DNA from: Methylophilaceae bacterium LSUCC0665
GTDB taxonomy: Bacteria; Pseudomonadota; Gammaproteobacteria; Burkholderiales; Methylophilaceae
Direction: 5' to 3'
Assembly: GCA_024919215.1 (NCBI GenBank)
Contig: CP103437.1
Coordinates: 1,240,001 to 1,304,000, forward strand
DNA length: 64,000 bases
Both the position numbers and the translations under genes were made by a program. The notes under the pieces are model-generated. The model saw only the letters and a program-made list of their open reading frames with translations. It was not told the origin of the DNA and searched no databases. Every line of letters begins with the position of its first letter. Position 1 is the stretch's first letter. This document shows positions 19,224-30,196 of the stretch, one piece after another.

Positions 19224-21272
19224 TTAGATTCTTAAATAGTTTTTATCTTGAAACCAGATCTCAACAAATCTTTGAGCTGCCAATTTATTGGCTTTTATGG
19301 CAACTTCTGAATAATCACTCACCTCTTTTACTAAATCAGCGTCTTCAACAAGGTTTGCAATTCTTAATCCAGGTATTCCACTTTGTCTCGTTCCAATCAT
19401 CTCACCAGGCCCTCGTATTTTAAGATCATTTTCAGCAATTAAAAAACCATCTTGATTTTCATAGATAATTTTTAAACGCTCCTTAGCAAGCTCGCTGAGA
19501 TTCTCTTTAAAAATCAAAATACATACACTTTTTTTAGCTCCTCTGCCTACCCGACCACGCAGTTGATGCAGCTGAGATAGTCCCATTCTTTCTGCATGCT
19601 CTATCACGATGAAAGATGCATTGGGAACATCAACACCGACTTCGATGACAGTAGTCGCTACTAATAACTTTATCTTTTTTTCAAGAAAATTTGACATCAC
19701 TTCATCTTTCTCTTGGTCCTTCATTCTGCCATGAATAAGACCTACCATCTCTTTTGGAATAAAATCAACAAACTCTTCATAGGTATTGACTGTATTAGAG
19801 AGAGCTAACTTTTCACTTTCTTCCACCAAAGGACATACCCAATATATTTGATTACCATTTTCTAATTCATACTTAAGTATATTCATTAATTCTTTTCGCC
19901 TTGAATCACGAACTAGTTTGGTTACGACAGGAACCCTACCTTTAGGTAATTCTGACAATGTACTTACTTCTAAATCTGCAAAATAACTCATCGAGAGTGT
20001 TCTCGGAATTGGGGTTGCACTCATCATTAATAAATGCGGCTGGTATCCATCTGTTTTTCCTTTACTCATTAGATCTAATCTCTGCTTAACACCAAATCGA
20101 TGTTGTTCATCGATAATACATAGCCCTAATTTTTTGAATTTAATACTATCTTGAAATAATGCGTGGGTTCCAATCACATAATGAATTTTTCCTGATTCAA
20201 TATCATTTATAATTTCATCACGTTTTTTTCCTTTAATACTTCCAGTTAAAAGCTCAGTTCTTACATCAGTGCTTAAGAATAATTCCTTAATTTTTTTAAA
20301 ATGCTGATTAGCTAATATTTCAGTTGGGGCCATAAAGGCAACTTGATATTTATTATTTAAAATTAGAGTTGAAACAATAACAGCAACAATGGTTTTTCCA
20401 GAACCAACATCACCTTGAAGTAGTCTGTGCATTGCTTTTCCAGAAGTCATATCAGATTCAATTTCATGAATAACTTTTTCTTGTGATTCTGTTAATTTGA
20501 ATGGAAGACTATTAAAAATGTCATCTTTTAAATCATTATTATTTAAATTTAATATTTTTGATTTTTGATTTTTGAACTCATCCTTAGATAATTTTAAATA
20601 TAATTGCTGAGATAATAATTCTGCATATTTGATATGTTGATGAAATATCGTTGAGAAATTATTAAGCTTTTGTAAATCACTGTCTTTGCTTGGTCGATGA
20701 ATTGCGCAAAGCGAATCAATTAAATTAAATCCATCTGTTTTGCTTTTCTGATTCAATATTTCAAAATTTAAAAGTTTTTTTGACGAAGCAAAATCTAAAG
20801 CTTTATTAATTAATCTATAAATATTTTTTTGACCTAGTCCAGATGTGACTGAATATATTGGCGTTAAGTTTTCTGGAAGAACAACTTCTTGTGTTTTAAA
20901 TACAATAGTTTCCGGGTGAATAATCTGGCAAGAGATTAAGTTTTTTTTTATATTTCCGGATGCAAGTACATATTTTCCAATCTCAAATTGTGCTTTTTGA
21001 TTTGGATAAAAGTTAATATATCTCAACGAGATTTGATCGCCATAGGCATCTTCAATCTGGACAACTAAATTTCTTTTACCACGAAATATAATTTCAACAT
21101 TAGTTACTTTACCTAGCACCTGTGAAAATGTATTGTCTTTTAACTCTTTAATATTTGTAATCTTAGTCCTATCTTCGTAGCGGACCGGAAGATGTAATAA
21201 AAGATCGAACCAATTATGAATATTGAGTTTATTTAATAGCTTCTCTTGGTGTGGTGTAAAAAAAGATTTCAA
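19224..21272 (-). CDS. recG: ATP-dependent DNA helicase RecG
   Basis: Branch-migration helicase acting on stalled forks and Holliday junctions. 682 residues: N-terminal wedge/OB domain (about 45-140), then SF2 motifs I LLQGDVGSGKT, II IIDEQHRFGVKQR, III MSATPIPRT, and V-VI VIEVGVDVPNA and QLRGRVGRG. The C-terminus ends with a short TRQSGIPGLRIA region. It lies 3 bases after ridA in a dense operon. Confidence 0.97.
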   Translation of the reverse strand: MKSFFTPHQEKLLNKLNIHNWFDLLLHLPVRYEDRTKITNIKELKDNTFSQVLGKVTNVEIIFRGKRNLVVQIEDAYGDQISLRYINFYPNQKAQFEIGKYVLASGNIKKNLISCQIIHPETIVFKTQEVVLPENLTPIYSVTSGLGQKNIYRLINKALDFASSKKLLNFEILNQKSKTDGFNLIDSLCAIHRPSKDSDLQKLNNFSTIFHQHIKYAELLSQQLYLKLSKDEFKNQKSKILNLNNNDLKDDIFNSLPFKLTESQEKVIHEIESDMTSGKAMHRLLQGDVGSGKTIVAVIVSTLILNNKYQVAFMAPTEILANQHFKKIKELFLSTDVRTELLTGSIKGKKRDEIINDIESGKIHYVIGTHALFQDSIKFKKLGLCIIDEQHRFGVKQRLDLMSKGKTDGYQPHLLMMSATPIPRTLSMSYFADLEVSTLSELPKGRVPVVTKLVRDSRRKELMNILKYELENGNQIYWVCPLVEESEKLALSNTVNTYEEFVDFIPKEMVGLIHGRMKDQEKDEVMSNFLEKKIKLLVATTVIEVGVDVPNASFIVIEHAERMGLSQLHQLRGRVGRGAKKSVCILIFKENLSELAKERLKIIYENQDGFLIAENDLKIRGPGEMIGTRQSGIPGLRIANLVEDADLVKEVSDYSEVAIKANKLAAQRFVEIWFQDKNYLRI

Positions 21273-21275
21273 TAA

Positions 21276-21656
21276 TTAATCAAGCACTAAAAATCCATCT
21301 GCCTCGATAAGTGCACCTTTTGGTAATTGTGCAACTCCCACCGCAGCCCTTGCTGGATATGGTAAATCAAAATAATGTTCCATGATTTTATTAACCATAA
21401 CAAAATGATTTAGATCAGTAAGATAGATATTTAACTTAACGATATCTGATTTTTTTCCACCAGCTGCTTCTATCACTGATAATAGATTTTTAAATACTTG
21501 ATTAATTTGATTTTCGATTCCATCTACTAATTCCATTGTGTTTGGATCCAAGCCAATTTGACCAGATAAAAATACCAAGTTATTTTTTTTGATGGCCTGC
21601 GAATAAGTTCCGATAGCCTCAGGTGCTTTTGTGGTTGAAATAATTTCTTTTGTCAT
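21276..21656 (-). CDS. ridA: RidA-family enamine/imine deaminase
   Basis: Hydrolyses reactive 2-aminoacrylate-type enamines formed by PLP enzymes. From this start it has 126 residues, the family norm, beginning [20 protein letters not shown]; the [13 protein letters not shown] motif and the substrate arginine in YPARAAVGV are present. An in-frame ATG 33 bases upstream exists, but AGGAAAG lies right before this start and the shorter form matches relatives. It lies between spoT and recG. Confidence 0.93.
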   Translation of the reverse strand: MTKEIISTTKAPEAIGTYSQAIKKNNLVFLSGQIGLDPNTMELVDGIENQINQVFKNLLSVIEAAGGKKSDIVKLNIYLTDLNHFVMVNKIMEHYFDLPYPARAAVGVAQLPKGALIEADGFLVLD

Positions 21657-21672
21657 AAGTTTCTTTCCTAAT

Positions 21673-23862
21673 TTATTTGATAGTTCCACATTTAAACCTA
21701 GTAATTCTACTTACTTGTTCAATTTTTCTTAAGTTTCTAATAATATCTGCTAAATGAATTCGGCTCTTGACTTCAATTAAAAAGTTAATTGACGTAAATC
21801 CTCCTCCATCACTTTCTTCAGTGGTAAGTTTATCAATATTAGATTCCATCTCAGCAATAACAGAAGCAATTTTTGCTAAAACACCACGTTCATTGCTAAC
21901 TAAAATATCTAATTTAACTTTAAACAGTCGATCTGGATTTGGTTCCCATTCAACATCCACCCATTTTTCTGGATCAACTTTGATTTTTTTAATCTCATTG
22001 CATTCATGGGTGTGAATGATTAAACCTTTATCTTTATCAATGTAACCTAAAATTGGATCTCCAGGAATTGGATGGCAACAATCAGCTAAATCAATGGCCA
22101 TACCCTCAGACCCTTTAATAGAAATTACATCTAAAAACTTTTCTTGACGACCAATACTACCTTGACCACTAACAATTGAAGATAGTTGATGAGCTACCAT
22201 AATATTGACTCGCCTTCCTAGGGCTATATCTATTAGGATTTCATCTTTATTTTTTAAATGATAGTCGTGCAGTAATTTTTCCCAATGTTTCTTCTTGATA
22301 CTATCTGGTTCAATATGAAAAGCCTTAAGTGCTTTATTAAGGATGCTGTAACCCAGAATCACAAGGTCACTTGATTCAGCTTTTTTCATAAAAGCACGAA
22401 TCTGCGATCTTGCTTTACCTGTAATGACAAAATTTAACCATGATGGATTAGGTTTAGCCATTGGACCTGTAATGATTTCAATATGATCGCCGGTTTTTAC
22501 CTCTGTTCGCAAGGGCACCAGTTCATTATTTATTTTACAAACGAAACAGCTATTGCCAACATCGGTATGAACAGCATAAGCATAGTCAACTGCCGTCGAT
22601 CCTTTTGGTAATACAAATATTTTTCCTTTAGGGGAAAATACGTACACCTCATCTGGGAAAAGGTCTACTTTCAAATGTTCCAAGAATTCAAGAGAGTCTG
22701 CACTATTGGACTGTATTTCTAATAATCTTTTTAACCATTGATTCGTATCTTGTTGAAGGCGTGTAACTTGATTTTCTTTTGTTTTATACATCCAGTGAGC
22801 CGCTATGCCTGCTTCAGCTAAATTATTCATCAGCAAGGTTCTTATTTGAATTTCTAACGGCATTCCAAATGGACCAAAAAGTGTCGTATGTAATGATTGG
22901 TATCCATTTGCTTTTGGAATTGCAATGTAATCTTTAAATCTTCCTGGAATGGGTTTATATAAAGCATGAAGTACGCCTAGAGCATGATAACAATCCTTGA
23001 TATCATCAACAATTATTCGAAATGCATAGATATCTGATATTTCTGAAAATCCTAGATTTTTTTCCGACATTTTTTTATGGATGCTGGCTGGCTGTTTTTC
23101 TCTGCCTAAAATTTCAGCTTTAATTTTTTCTTTTTTTAATTTGGCTTCAACTTCTGTGAGAATTTTTTCAACAACTTCTTTTCGATTTCCTCGAGCAGAT
23201 GCTATTGCTTTTGTAATTGTTTGATGTCGAAGAGGATGAATATGTTTAAAACATAAATTTTCTAACTCTTGATATATTCGATTAAGGCCTAATCGATTTG
23301 CAATAGGCGCATAAATATCAACAGTTTCTTGTGCAATACGTTTTCTTTTTTGCTCATTAAGATGTCCCAAGGTTTGCATATTATGCATTCGATCACATAA
23401 CTTGATAATCATGACCCGAATATCTGATGACATAGCTAAAAGCATTTTTCTAAAATTTTCTGCTTGCGCTTCAACCACGTCATTAAAATTTAATTTATCT
23501 AATTTTGATAACCCATCAACGAGCTTTGTGACTTGTTTACCAAATTGTGATTCAACCTCTTTCAACGTGGCTGGAGTATCTTCGACAACATCATGCAAAA
23601 GTGCTGCTATGATTGATGGTGCATCAAGATGGAGATTAGCAGCAATACATGCTACAGAAACTGGGTGAGTAATATAAGGTTCACCACTTCTTCTTTTTTG
23701 ATCTATATGGCACTCAAAAGCATAGTTATATGCTTTGTAAACATCCTGAATTTCACTTTGTTTTAAATAAGTGATTGCTTGGGATAATTTTGATTCAGGA
23801 TGATCCGCTGGAATAATAATTGCATCGCCGCTATCTTTAATTAAAAAATTTGGGTCAGCCAA
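21673..23862 (-). CDS. spoT: bifunctional (p)ppGpp synthetase/hydrolase SpoT (Rsh)
   Basis: Makes and degrades the alarmone ppGpp. 729 residues: HD hydrolase domain with intact [10 protein letters not shown] (about 88-97), synthetase domain with [20 protein letters not shown], a TGS domain ([20 protein letters not shown]), a helical/zinc-finger region with [10 protein letters not shown], and a C-terminal ACT domain. The intact HDxxED marks it as hydrolase-competent, and the rpoZ-spoT order is the classic SpoT context. Its product acts with the DksA encoded at 2080. Confidence 0.97.
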   Translation of the reverse strand: MADPNFLIKDSGDAIIIPADHPESKLSQAITYLKQSEIQDVYKAYNYAFECHIDQKRRSGEPYITHPVSVACIAANLHLDAPSIIAALLHDVVEDTPATLKEVESQFGKQVTKLVDGLSKLDKLNFNDVVEAQAENFRKMLLAMSSDIRVMIIKLCDRMHNMQTLGHLNEQKRKRIAQETVDIYAPIANRLGLNRIYQELENLCFKHIHPLRHQTITKAIASARGNRKEVVEKILTEVEAKLKKEKIKAEILGREKQPASIHKKMSEKNLGFSEISDIYAFRIIVDDIKDCYHALGVLHALYKPIPGRFKDYIAIPKANGYQSLHTTLFGPFGMPLEIQIRTLLMNNLAEAGIAAHWMYKTKENQVTRLQQDTNQWLKRLLEIQSNSADSLEFLEHLKVDLFPDEVYVFSPKGKIFVLPKGSTAVDYAYAVHTDVGNSCFVCKINNELVPLRTEVKTGDHIEIITGPMAKPNPSWLNFVITGKARSQIRAFMKKAESSDLVILGYSILNKALKAFHIEPDSIKKKHWEKLLHDYHLKNKDEILIDIALGRRVNIMVAHQLSSIVSGQGSIGRQEKFLDVISIKGSEGMAIDLADCCHPIPGDPILGYIDKDKGLIIHTHECNEIKKIKVDPEKWVDVEWEPNPDRLFKVKLDILVSNERGVLAKIASVIAEMESNIDKLTTEESDGGGFTSINFLIEVKSRIHLADIIRNLRKIEQVSRITRFKCGTIK

Positions 23863-23880
23863 AATTATTCTCCAGCAAGT

Positions 23881-24147
23881 TTAGAGTGGGGCTGACTGCT
23901 CCTCAGATTCATCTGTGACTTGGCTGTCATCTGAAGAAGATGGTTGATCTCCTGTCAACAATTCCAATCCAATGGCTCCTGCAGCAATTTCTCTTAATGC
24001 TAAAACCGAAGGCTTGTCTTCATTCACATTTTCAATCTTTGATTCAGCACCATTAGCCAATTGACGAGCTCTGATAGATGCAATTAGAGTTAATTGAAAT
24101 CGATTTGGTATTTTTTTTAAACAATCATCAACAGTAATTCTTGCCAT
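23881..24147 (-). CDS. rpoZ: RNA polymerase omega subunit
   Basis: Smallest RNA polymerase subunit, binding beta-prime and forming one ppGpp site. 88 residues starting [19 protein letters not shown], with [12 protein letters not shown] and an acidic Ser/Asp/Glu tail. AAGAAGGA precedes it. It lies between gmk and spoT. Confidence 0.97.
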   Translation of the reverse strand: MARITVDDCLKKIPNRFQLTLIASIRARQLANGAESKIENVNEDKPSVLALREIAAGAIGLELLTGDQPSSSDDSQVTDESEEQSAPL

Positions 24148-24166
24148 ACATATCCTTCTTTATAAA

Positions 24167-24727
24167 TTACACTGAAAACAAAGTCATTAGTTCATTAACA
24201 GTGTGTGTTAAATCTTCATTTATTGTAACATAGTCAAATTCATTAGCATGAGAGATTTCCTCTTCAGCAGATTGCATCCGAGTTTCTATAACCTCTATTG
24301 AATCCTGATTTCTTTCTATTAATCGCTTTTTTAAAACTTCTAAACTAGGTGGCATAATAAAAATACTGACAGCTTCTGGAAAAATTTTTTTTATGCTCTG
24401 AGCACCTTGCCAATCAATCTCTAAAATTACATCATTACCATTTTCTAATAATGAGTGCACTGATTTTTTAGATGTGCCATAAAAATTTCCATGGCAATGT
24501 GCGTACTCAAGAAAACGTCCCTCTTCGATCATTTTTTCAAACTCAGTTACTTCAGTGAAAAAATAATCTTTGCCATTAACCTCAGCTGGCCTTGGCTTTC
24601 TAGTCGTATGAGAAATAGAAACTTTTAAATTTGAACGTTTTTTTAAAAGTTCTTTGACAATTGTTGTTTTCCCAGCTCCAGAAGCAGCACTGATGATAAA
24701 TAATTTATTTTTTTTTAAATTTGTCAT
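24167..24727 (-). CDS. gmk: guanylate kinase (short C-terminus)
   Basis: Converts GMP to GDP. 186 residues. P-loop SAASGAGKTTIV (13-24), GMP-binding SISHTTRKPRPAEVNGKDYF, and DVILEIDWQGAQ. It stops right after VNELMTLFSV, about 20 residues shorter than the E. coli enzyme, so the last helix is missing; no frameshifted continuation is visible before rpoZ. Catalytic parts are intact, so it should be active. The start overlaps yicC by 4 bases. Confidence 0.95.
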   Translation of the reverse strand: MTNLKKNKLFIISAASGAGKTTIVKELLKKRSNLKVSISHTTRKPRPAEVNGKDYFFTEVTEFEKMIEEGRFLEYAHCHGNFYGTSKKSVHSLLENGNDVILEIDWQGAQSIKKIFPEAVSIFIMPPSLEVLKKRLIERNQDSIEVIETRMQSAEEEISHANEFDYVTINEDLTHTVNELMTLFSV

Positions 24728-25584
24728 TCTATATTCTGTATTTGTTCTCGCATTTGCTCAATTAAAACTTTAATATCAACTGCAAGTGATGAAATTCTAG
24801 TTGATATTGATTTAGAGCCTAAGGTATTTGCTTCACGATTTAACTCTTGCATCATGAAATCAAGCTTTTTCCCAACAGGCTCTTTACTCTTAAGTAAGTC
24901 TATAATTTCTATATTGTGAGATAAAATTCTGTTTAACTCTTCTTCTATATCTGATTTTTGGAGAAAATAAATAACTTCTTGTTGAAGTCGTTGTTGGTCA
25001 ATTTCACAATTAACTTCACTTAATTTTTTTATTAATTTTTGTTGATGATGTTTGGCATCATCTTTATAGAATTTTCTTATATTTTTTACATGAGAATTAA
25101 TAGAGCTAACATTTTGCTTCAAAATACTGGATAAATTTTTTCCTTCTCTTGAGCGGTCTTTATTGAAATTTTTTAAAACATTACTTAAAGCCGAAAAAAA
25201 AGCTTTTTCATTTATATTTATGTTTTTTGGTTTCTGATTCAAATTCATAAAGTTGATAATTTCATGTGGAGTAGCCGAAAATTCCTGTTTTGATAAAAGC
25301 GCTACTCTTCTCATAATTTTTAAGGCATCTTTAATTTGCTCGTCAGAATAATTTTGCTTGCTTTGTTGGCTTAAAGATTTAGTGATACGACACTCGACCT
25401 TTCCTCTTTTAATGGTGTCGCCAAGAAGGGATTTGATTTTTGCTTCTATATATTTAAGGTCATCATCGATGCGGATATTCAAATCCAAATATCTATTATT
25501 CAATGCACGTATTTCAACAGACAAACTTGTGCTTGAATCAAGCTTAAAAGATCCGTTCGCATATCCCGTCATGCTATTAATCAT
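24724..25584 (-). CDS. yicC: YicC-family endoribonuclease
   Basis: 286 residues matching the YicC/YloC family (INSMTGYANG at the N-terminus, EIRALNNRYLDLNIR, and a C-terminal GKKLDFMMQELNREANTLGSK). Family members are RNases that help degrade some small RNAs. First gene of the gmk-rpoZ-spoT-ridA-recG-ubiC-ubiA run, divergent from rph. Confidence 0.93.
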   Translation of the reverse strand: MINSMTGYANGSFKLDSSTSLSVEIRALNNRYLDLNIRIDDDLKYIEAKIKSLLGDTIKRGKVECRITKSLSQQSKQNYSDEQIKDALKIMRRVALLSKQEFSATPHEIINFMNLNQKPKNININEKAFFSALSNVLKNFNKDRSREGKNLSSILKQNVSSINSHVKNIRKFYKDDAKHHQQKLIKKLSEVNCEIDQQRLQQEVIYFLQKSDIEEELNRILSHNIEIIDLLKSKEPVGKKLDFMMQELNREANTLGSKSISTRISSLAVDIKVLIEQMREQIQNIE

Positions 25585-25675
25585 ATGAATTTTCTCTACT
25601 TTGCCAAATTAATCAAAAAATTTTTCTCATTTTATCTTTATAATCTTAAACATAATAAATTAATTTAGGTAACTT

Positions 25676-26383
25676 ATGAGATCCAACAATCGAACAAACA
25701 GTCAGCATCGCCCAATCGAAATCACTAGGAATTATACATGTCATGCAGAAGGGTCTGTATTGATTCAATGTGGACAAACTCATGTTTTATGTAACGTCAG
25801 TGTGATTGAAGGTGTTCCCTCTTTCCTAAAAGGTCAGGGTCAGGGCTGGTTAACAGCTGAGTACGGTATGCTCCCTCGATCAACCTCATCACGTATGCAA
25901 AGGGAAGCTGCCAGAGGAAAGCAATCAGGACGAACTCAAGAAATTCAGAGGCTTATTGGAAGAAGCTTAAGGGCTATGATTGATTTAACTAAGATTGGAG
26001 AAAATACATTACAGGTTGATTGCGATGTACTCCAAGCTGATGGAGGGACGAGAACTGCATCCATCACAGGGGCAGCATGTGCCATCGAGGATGCTGTTGA
26101 ATACATGTTAAAAACTAAGTTAATATCTGTATCCCCCATCATAAAAAAAATAGCAGCTATTTCCGCAGGCATTGTGCAATCAAAAGTTCTCGTTGACTTA
26201 GATTATGAAGAGGATAGTAATTGTGAAACTGATATGAACATTGTTATGACAGAAGATAAACAATTTATAGAAATTCAGGGGACAGCTGAATGCAATCCAT
26301 TTAGCCAAGACGAGTTAAATGAAATTTTAACTCTAAGCTCTGATGCAATTCAATCAATATTTCAAATTACACAAAAAAAATAA
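25676..26383 (+). CDS. rph: ribonuclease PH
   Basis: Phosphorolytic 3' exonuclease that trims tRNA precursors. 235 residues, normal and full length, with [19 protein letters not shown], the [22 protein letters not shown] region split over 60-85, and [11 protein letters not shown]. Intact, unlike the rph frameshift in E. coli K-12. TATAAT at 25639-25644 and a TAGGTAA ribosome site precede it; rdgB follows by 1 base. Confidence 0.97.
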   Translation: MRSNNRTNSQHRPIEITRNYTCHAEGSVLIQCGQTHVLCNVSVIEGVPSFLKGQGQGWLTAEYGMLPRSTSSRMQREAARGKQSGRTQEIQRLIGRSLRAMIDLTKIGENTLQVDCDVLQADGGTRTASITGAACAIEDAVEYMLKTKLISVSPIIKKIAAISAGIVQSKVLVDLDYEEDSNCETDMNIVMTEDKQFIEIQGTAECNPFSQDELNEILTLSSDAIQSIFQITQKK

Positions 26384-26384
26384 T

Positions 26385-26984
26385 ATGACAAAAGTCATCC
26401 TTGCCTCTAATAATCAAAAAAAAATAAATGAGATGCAGCAATTACTCACTGATATTGATTTGGAAATCATTCCGCAATCATTCTTTAATATCGGCGAAGC
26501 TGAAGAGCCATATCAAACCTTTGTTGAAAATGCCCTAGCGAAAGCAAGATACGCTTCTGCAAAAACTAAATTACCTGCCATTGCTGATGACTCTGGAATT
26601 TGTGTTGAACATCTTAATTATAATCCTGGAGTTAAATCTGCGAGGTTTGCTCACGAAAATGCTACAGATCATGAAAACTTATTAAAGCTTCTTGATAATT
26701 TAAAAGGCGTTGAAAACAGAAATGCCCACTACTACTGCTCTATTGTTTTTGTAACAACGCCAGATGACCCTCAGCCCATTATATGCGAAGGTATCTGGAA
26801 AGGTAAAATTGTTGAACGACCAAGAGGGACTAATGGTTTTGGATATGATCCTATTTTTGAAGATTTTATGACAGAGAATACCGCTGCAGAACTAGATCCA
26901 CAATTAAAAAATAAATTAAGTCACAGGGGTCAAGCCTTGCAACAATTAAAACTGAAACTTACAATTAAATATGAGCAAAAATAA
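26385..26984 (+). CDS. rdgB: XTP/dITP diphosphatase
   Basis: House-cleaning pyrophosphatase removing dITP/XTP from the nucleotide pool. 199 residues from this ATG: KVILASNNQKKINEMQQLL at the start, IADDSGICVEHL, and GTNGFGYDPIF. An in-frame ATG 42 bases upstream would overlap rph and adds non-family residues, so the start right after the rph stop is preferred. Confidence 0.95.
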   Translation: MTKVILASNNQKKINEMQQLLTDIDLEIIPQSFFNIGEAEEPYQTFVENALAKARYASAKTKLPAIADDSGICVEHLNYNPGVKSARFAHENATDHENLLKLLDNLKGVENRNAHYYCSIVFVTTPDDPQPIICEGIWKGKIVERPRGTNGFGYDPIFEDFMTENTAAELDPQLKNKLSHRGQALQQLKLKLTIKYEQK

Positions 26985-27192
26985 ATGGCCTGTATGGAAA
27001 CGAGATGATGGAACAACTGTTTCTTGTACAGAAAAAATTAAAGTCATGAAAGAAAATCTTGATGAGATTAATCAGCTCATGCAAGATGCTTTTGAAGATG
27101 GCGTGATTATGGAAGTATCTGATCAACAAATTAGAGATGTTTTCCACGAAATAGTTAATCAACTTAATAATCCTTATAAAAATAAAAAATGA
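26971..27192 (+). CDS. conserved small protein, 73 aa, between rdgB and hemW
   Basis: Soluble charged protein with no signal peptide. It begins with KWPVWKRDDGTTVSCTEKIKV and then forms a helix-rich acidic stretch. It overlaps the end of rdgB by 14 bases and the start of hemW by 4 (ATGA), so expression is coupled. I recall similar short genes at this place in other betaproteobacteria, but no function is known to me. Confidence 0.8.
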   Translation: MSKNKWPVWKRDDGTTVSCTEKIKVMKENLDEINQLMQDAFEDGVIMEVSDQQIRDVFHEIVNQLNNPYKNKK

Positions 27193-28334
27193 TATCCACA
27201 CCACATTCTGTTGGTGTTTACGTCCACCTTCCATGGTGTATTCACAAATGTCCTTATTGTGATTTTAATTCGCATGAAGCATCTCAAGAAAAGGTGAGAT
27301 CTATAGAAGAAGAATATGTTGACTCTTTGATTGATGAATTTAATTTTTACCAAGAATTAATCAAGGACCGAATCATCACATCTATTTTTTTTGGTGGAGG
27401 CACCCCCAGTCTTATTTCACCAAAACTGTTTGCAAAACTAATTAATGCTATAAATAAAAACTTTAACTTGTCTGAGACTGAAATTACTCTTGAAGCGAAC
27501 CCGGGAACAATTGACATTAAAAATTTTCAAGCCTATGCCGAATTAGGTATCAATCGAGTATCGCTCGGTATACAAAGTTTTAATGACAATCATCTTCAGT
27601 GTTTAGAAAGAATTCATACGTCCATAGAAGCAAAGTACGCCATTGAAGTCGTAAATAAATATTTTAAAAATTTTAATCTTGATTTAATGTTTGGATTACC
27701 TAATCAAAGCCTTGATGAATTAAAAGATGATATTGATACCGCCATATCATTTGATCCTAAACATCTCAGCTTTTACCATCTCACGATCGAACCGCAAACC
27801 AGATTCTTCAAAATTAAACCAAAAATTCCTTCGGATGACGATGCTTATGAGATGTTCAATCTTGTTTTAGCAGAATTAAAAAATTCACATTTTGATCACT
27901 ACGAAACCTCTGCTTTTGCTCAACCAGGTCATCAATGCAAACACAATTTAAATTATTGGACATTTGGCGACTATTTAGGAATAGGAGCAGGAGCTCACTC
28001 AAAACTTTCGCATGATAACAAAATATTTAGAATGGATAATACTAAAAATCCAAAACAGTACATTACAGAGGTGAACAAACAGAATTTCTTCTCTAACAAA
28101 GCTTCGATTCCTCAAAAAGACTTGCCTTTTGAGTTTCTAATGAATGCGCTTCGTCTGACACATGGATTTACTAAAAAAACATATTCTGAAAGAACAGGCT
28201 TATCATTTGATGACATCAAATCGAATCTTCATCCATCATTTCAACAAGATTTATTATATGAAGATCATGAGATACTAAAACCGACTACAAAGGGTGTGTT
28301 GTTTTTAAATGAAATATTGCATAATTTAATCTAA
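27189..28334 (+). CDS. hemW: HemW radical SAM heme chaperone
   Basis: HemN-like radical SAM protein that binds and delivers heme. 381 residues. The N-terminal cluster motif CxxxCxxC is at C17, C21, C24 (WCIHKCPYCDFNSH), followed by IFFGGGTPSL and the GIQSFND motif. HemW normally starts this way and lacks the longer N-terminus of HemN. hemC and hemD lie 2 kb away. Confidence 0.94.
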   Translation: MISTPHSVGVYVHLPWCIHKCPYCDFNSHEASQEKVRSIEEEYVDSLIDEFNFYQELIKDRIITSIFFGGGTPSLISPKLFAKLINAINKNFNLSETEITLEANPGTIDIKNFQAYAELGINRVSLGIQSFNDNHLQCLERIHTSIEAKYAIEVVNKYFKNFNLDLMFGLPNQSLDELKDDIDTAISFDPKHLSFYHLTIEPQTRFFKIKPKIPSDDDAYEMFNLVLAELKNSHFDHYETSAFAQPGHQCKHNLNYWTFGDYLGIGAGAHSKLSHDNKIFRMDNTKNPKQYITEVNKQNFFSNKASIPQKDLPFEFLMNALRLTHGFTKKTYSERTGLSFDDIKSNLHPSFQQDLLYEDHEILKPTTKGVLFLNEILHNLI

Positions 28335-28350
28335 CATAAGGAACATTATT

Positions 28351-28755
28351 ATGAAAATAAATAAGATCAATGACGAAATAAGTGTCTCTGAACAAATTCA
28401 TGTTGATGATTTAAAAATCATTAAAGATGCAGGATTCAATAGCATTATATGTAATCGGCCTGACAATGAATCAGCCGACCAAACGCCTCAAGAGATTATC
28501 AAAAGTGCCGCTGAATCTGTTGGTTTGAACTATTATTTTATTCCTATTTTTCCTGGTCAATTCACTCAACAAGCAGTCGATGAATTCAACCAAATATTTT
28601 TAGAAAAAGAGAATGGTCCTATTTTTGCATATTGTCGGACAGGCACCCGCTCATGCACGCTATGGGCACTAGCGAATCGAGATAAGATGTCGGGTAATGA
28701 AATTATTGAGCAAGCCAAAGGTGCCGGTTACGACTTATCTCAACTTTTTCTTTAA
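28351..28755 (+). CDS. DUF442 / TIGR01244 phosphatase-like protein
   Basis: 134-residue cysteine phosphatase- or rhodanese-like protein. The loop CRTGTRS (95-101) matches the signature of the family, whose members occur alone or fused to beta-lactamase-like sulfur dioxygenases (Blh). The N-terminus [17 protein letters not shown] is typical. A role in sulfide/persulfide handling is known only for relatives. It overlaps argH tail to tail by 21 bases. Confidence 0.85.
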   Translation: MKINKINDEISVSEQIHVDDLKIIKDAGFNSIICNRPDNESADQTPQEIIKSAAESVGLNYYFIPIFPGQFTQQAVDEFNQIFLEKENGPIFAYCRTGTRSCTLWALANRDKMSGNEIIEQAKGAGYDLSQLFL

Positions 28756-30129
28756 CTGATTTTCTGCCATGATAATAGCTTTTATAACTTGTTTTGGACT
28801 AGTTCCACCAATGTGTGACCTCGATGTAACTGATCCTTCAACAGTTAAAAAATCATAAACATCCTTTTGAATCACACTGCTAAATTTTTTCAGATCAGCC
28901 AATTCAATTTCATGAAGTGATAAATGATTCTTCACCGCATGATTGACTAAGTTTGCAACGATTTCATGTGAGGTCCTAAATGGTACTCCTTTTTTAACTA
29001 GGTAGTCTGCAAGATCGGTTGCTGTTGAAAAGCCTTCTTCAGCATAATGTAACATTTGCTTCTTATTCACTGTAATGTGTCTAACTAAATCAGCATATAT
29101 TTCAAGACTACCAATTACCGTATCAGCGGAGTCAAAGACTGGCTCCTTATCTTCTTGATTATCTTTATTGTAGGCCAAAGGTTGAGACTTCATGAGTGTC
29201 AATAAGCTAATAAGATTACCATTCACTCTCGCAACTTTTCCTCTGATGAGTTCTGGTACGTCAGGATTCTTTTTTTGCGGCATGATGCTAGACCCGGTAC
29301 AAAACTTATCTGCTATATCGATAAAATTAAAGAATGGGCTCATCCACATAATTAATTCTTCAGAGAGTCTAGATAAATGGGTCATCAACATTGAAGCATT
29401 AAAACAAAATTCAATTGCAAAATCCCTGTCAGAAACAGCATCTAATGAATTCATTGAAATGCCCTCAAATTTTAATTTCTTAGCGACAAATTTTCTATCA
29501 ATTGGATAGGTGGTTCCTGCCAAAGCAGCTGAACCCAAAGGTAACTGATTTATTCTTTTTCTTCCATCAAAAAATCTATTCTTATCTCTGTCCAACATCT
29601 CATAATAAGCCATCATATGATGGGCAAAACTAATTGGCTGGGCAATTTGTAAGTGAGTAAGGCCTGGCATATAAGAATTAATATTTTTTTTGGCCAAACT
29701 GACAATATTTTTTTGTAACTTTGTAATTTTCAGAATAACTTCATCCGTGATGTCTCTTAAAAAAAGTCTCAAATCTGTCGCAATTTGATCATTTCTCGAT
29801 CTACCCGTATGGAGCTTTTTCCCTGCATCACCGATTAATTGTGTTAATTTTTTTTCAATATTTAGATGAACATCTTCATCAGACACGCTCCATTTAAATT
29901 TTCCCTGAATTATTTGCTCACTAATTTTTTTTAGTCCCTGATCAATTTTTTTGAAATCAGTTTCAGAAATAATTTTTTGTTTTTTTAACATTTCTGCATG
30001 AGCTAATGAGCCATGAATATCATAGAGCGCTAATCTTTGATCAAAATCGACAGATGCCGTAAAAATCTGTACTAACTTATCCACCGGTTCATCGAACCTG
30101 CCAGACCATTTTTTATTTTGTTCTTTCAT
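28735..30129 (-). CDS. argH: argininosuccinate lyase
   Basis: Last step of arginine synthesis: argininosuccinate to arginine and fumarate. 464 residues. Signature [16 protein letters not shown] near 280, plus [16 protein letters not shown] and [14 protein letters not shown]. It is monocistronic, divergent from hemC. Confidence 0.97.
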   Translation of the reverse strand: MKEQNKKWSGRFDEPVDKLVQIFTASVDFDQRLALYDIHGSLAHAEMLKKQKIISETDFKKIDQGLKKISEQIIQGKFKWSVSDEDVHLNIEKKLTQLIGDAGKKLHTGRSRNDQIATDLRLFLRDITDEVILKITKLQKNIVSLAKKNINSYMPGLTHLQIAQPISFAHHMMAYYEMLDRDKNRFFDGRKRINQLPLGSAALAGTTYPIDRKFVAKKLKFEGISMNSLDAVSDRDFAIEFCFNASMLMTHLSRLSEELIMWMSPFFNFIDIADKFCTGSSIMPQKKNPDVPELIRGKVARVNGNLISLLTLMKSQPLAYNKDNQEDKEPVFDSADTVIGSLEIYADLVRHITVNKKQMLHYAEEGFSTATDLADYLVKKGVPFRTSHEIVANLVNHAVKNHLSLHEIELADLKKFSSVIQKDVYDFLTVEGSVTSRSHIGGTSPKQVIKAIIMAENQLKKKLR

Positions 30130-30181
30130 AGTCGTAAGTATATATCAAACCCTTTTATACATCACTAATAAGCAAGGCCTA

Positions 30182-30190
30182 TGCTAGAAT
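30182..30190 (+). promoter_or_regulatory. extended -10 element just before hemC
   Basis: TG-C-TAGAAT (30182-30190) fits an extended -10. Its distance to the hemC ATG (6 bases) would start the transcript at or next to the A of the start codon, so a leaderless hemC mRNA is possible. Confidence 0.4.
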
Positions 30191-30196
30191 TTCAGC

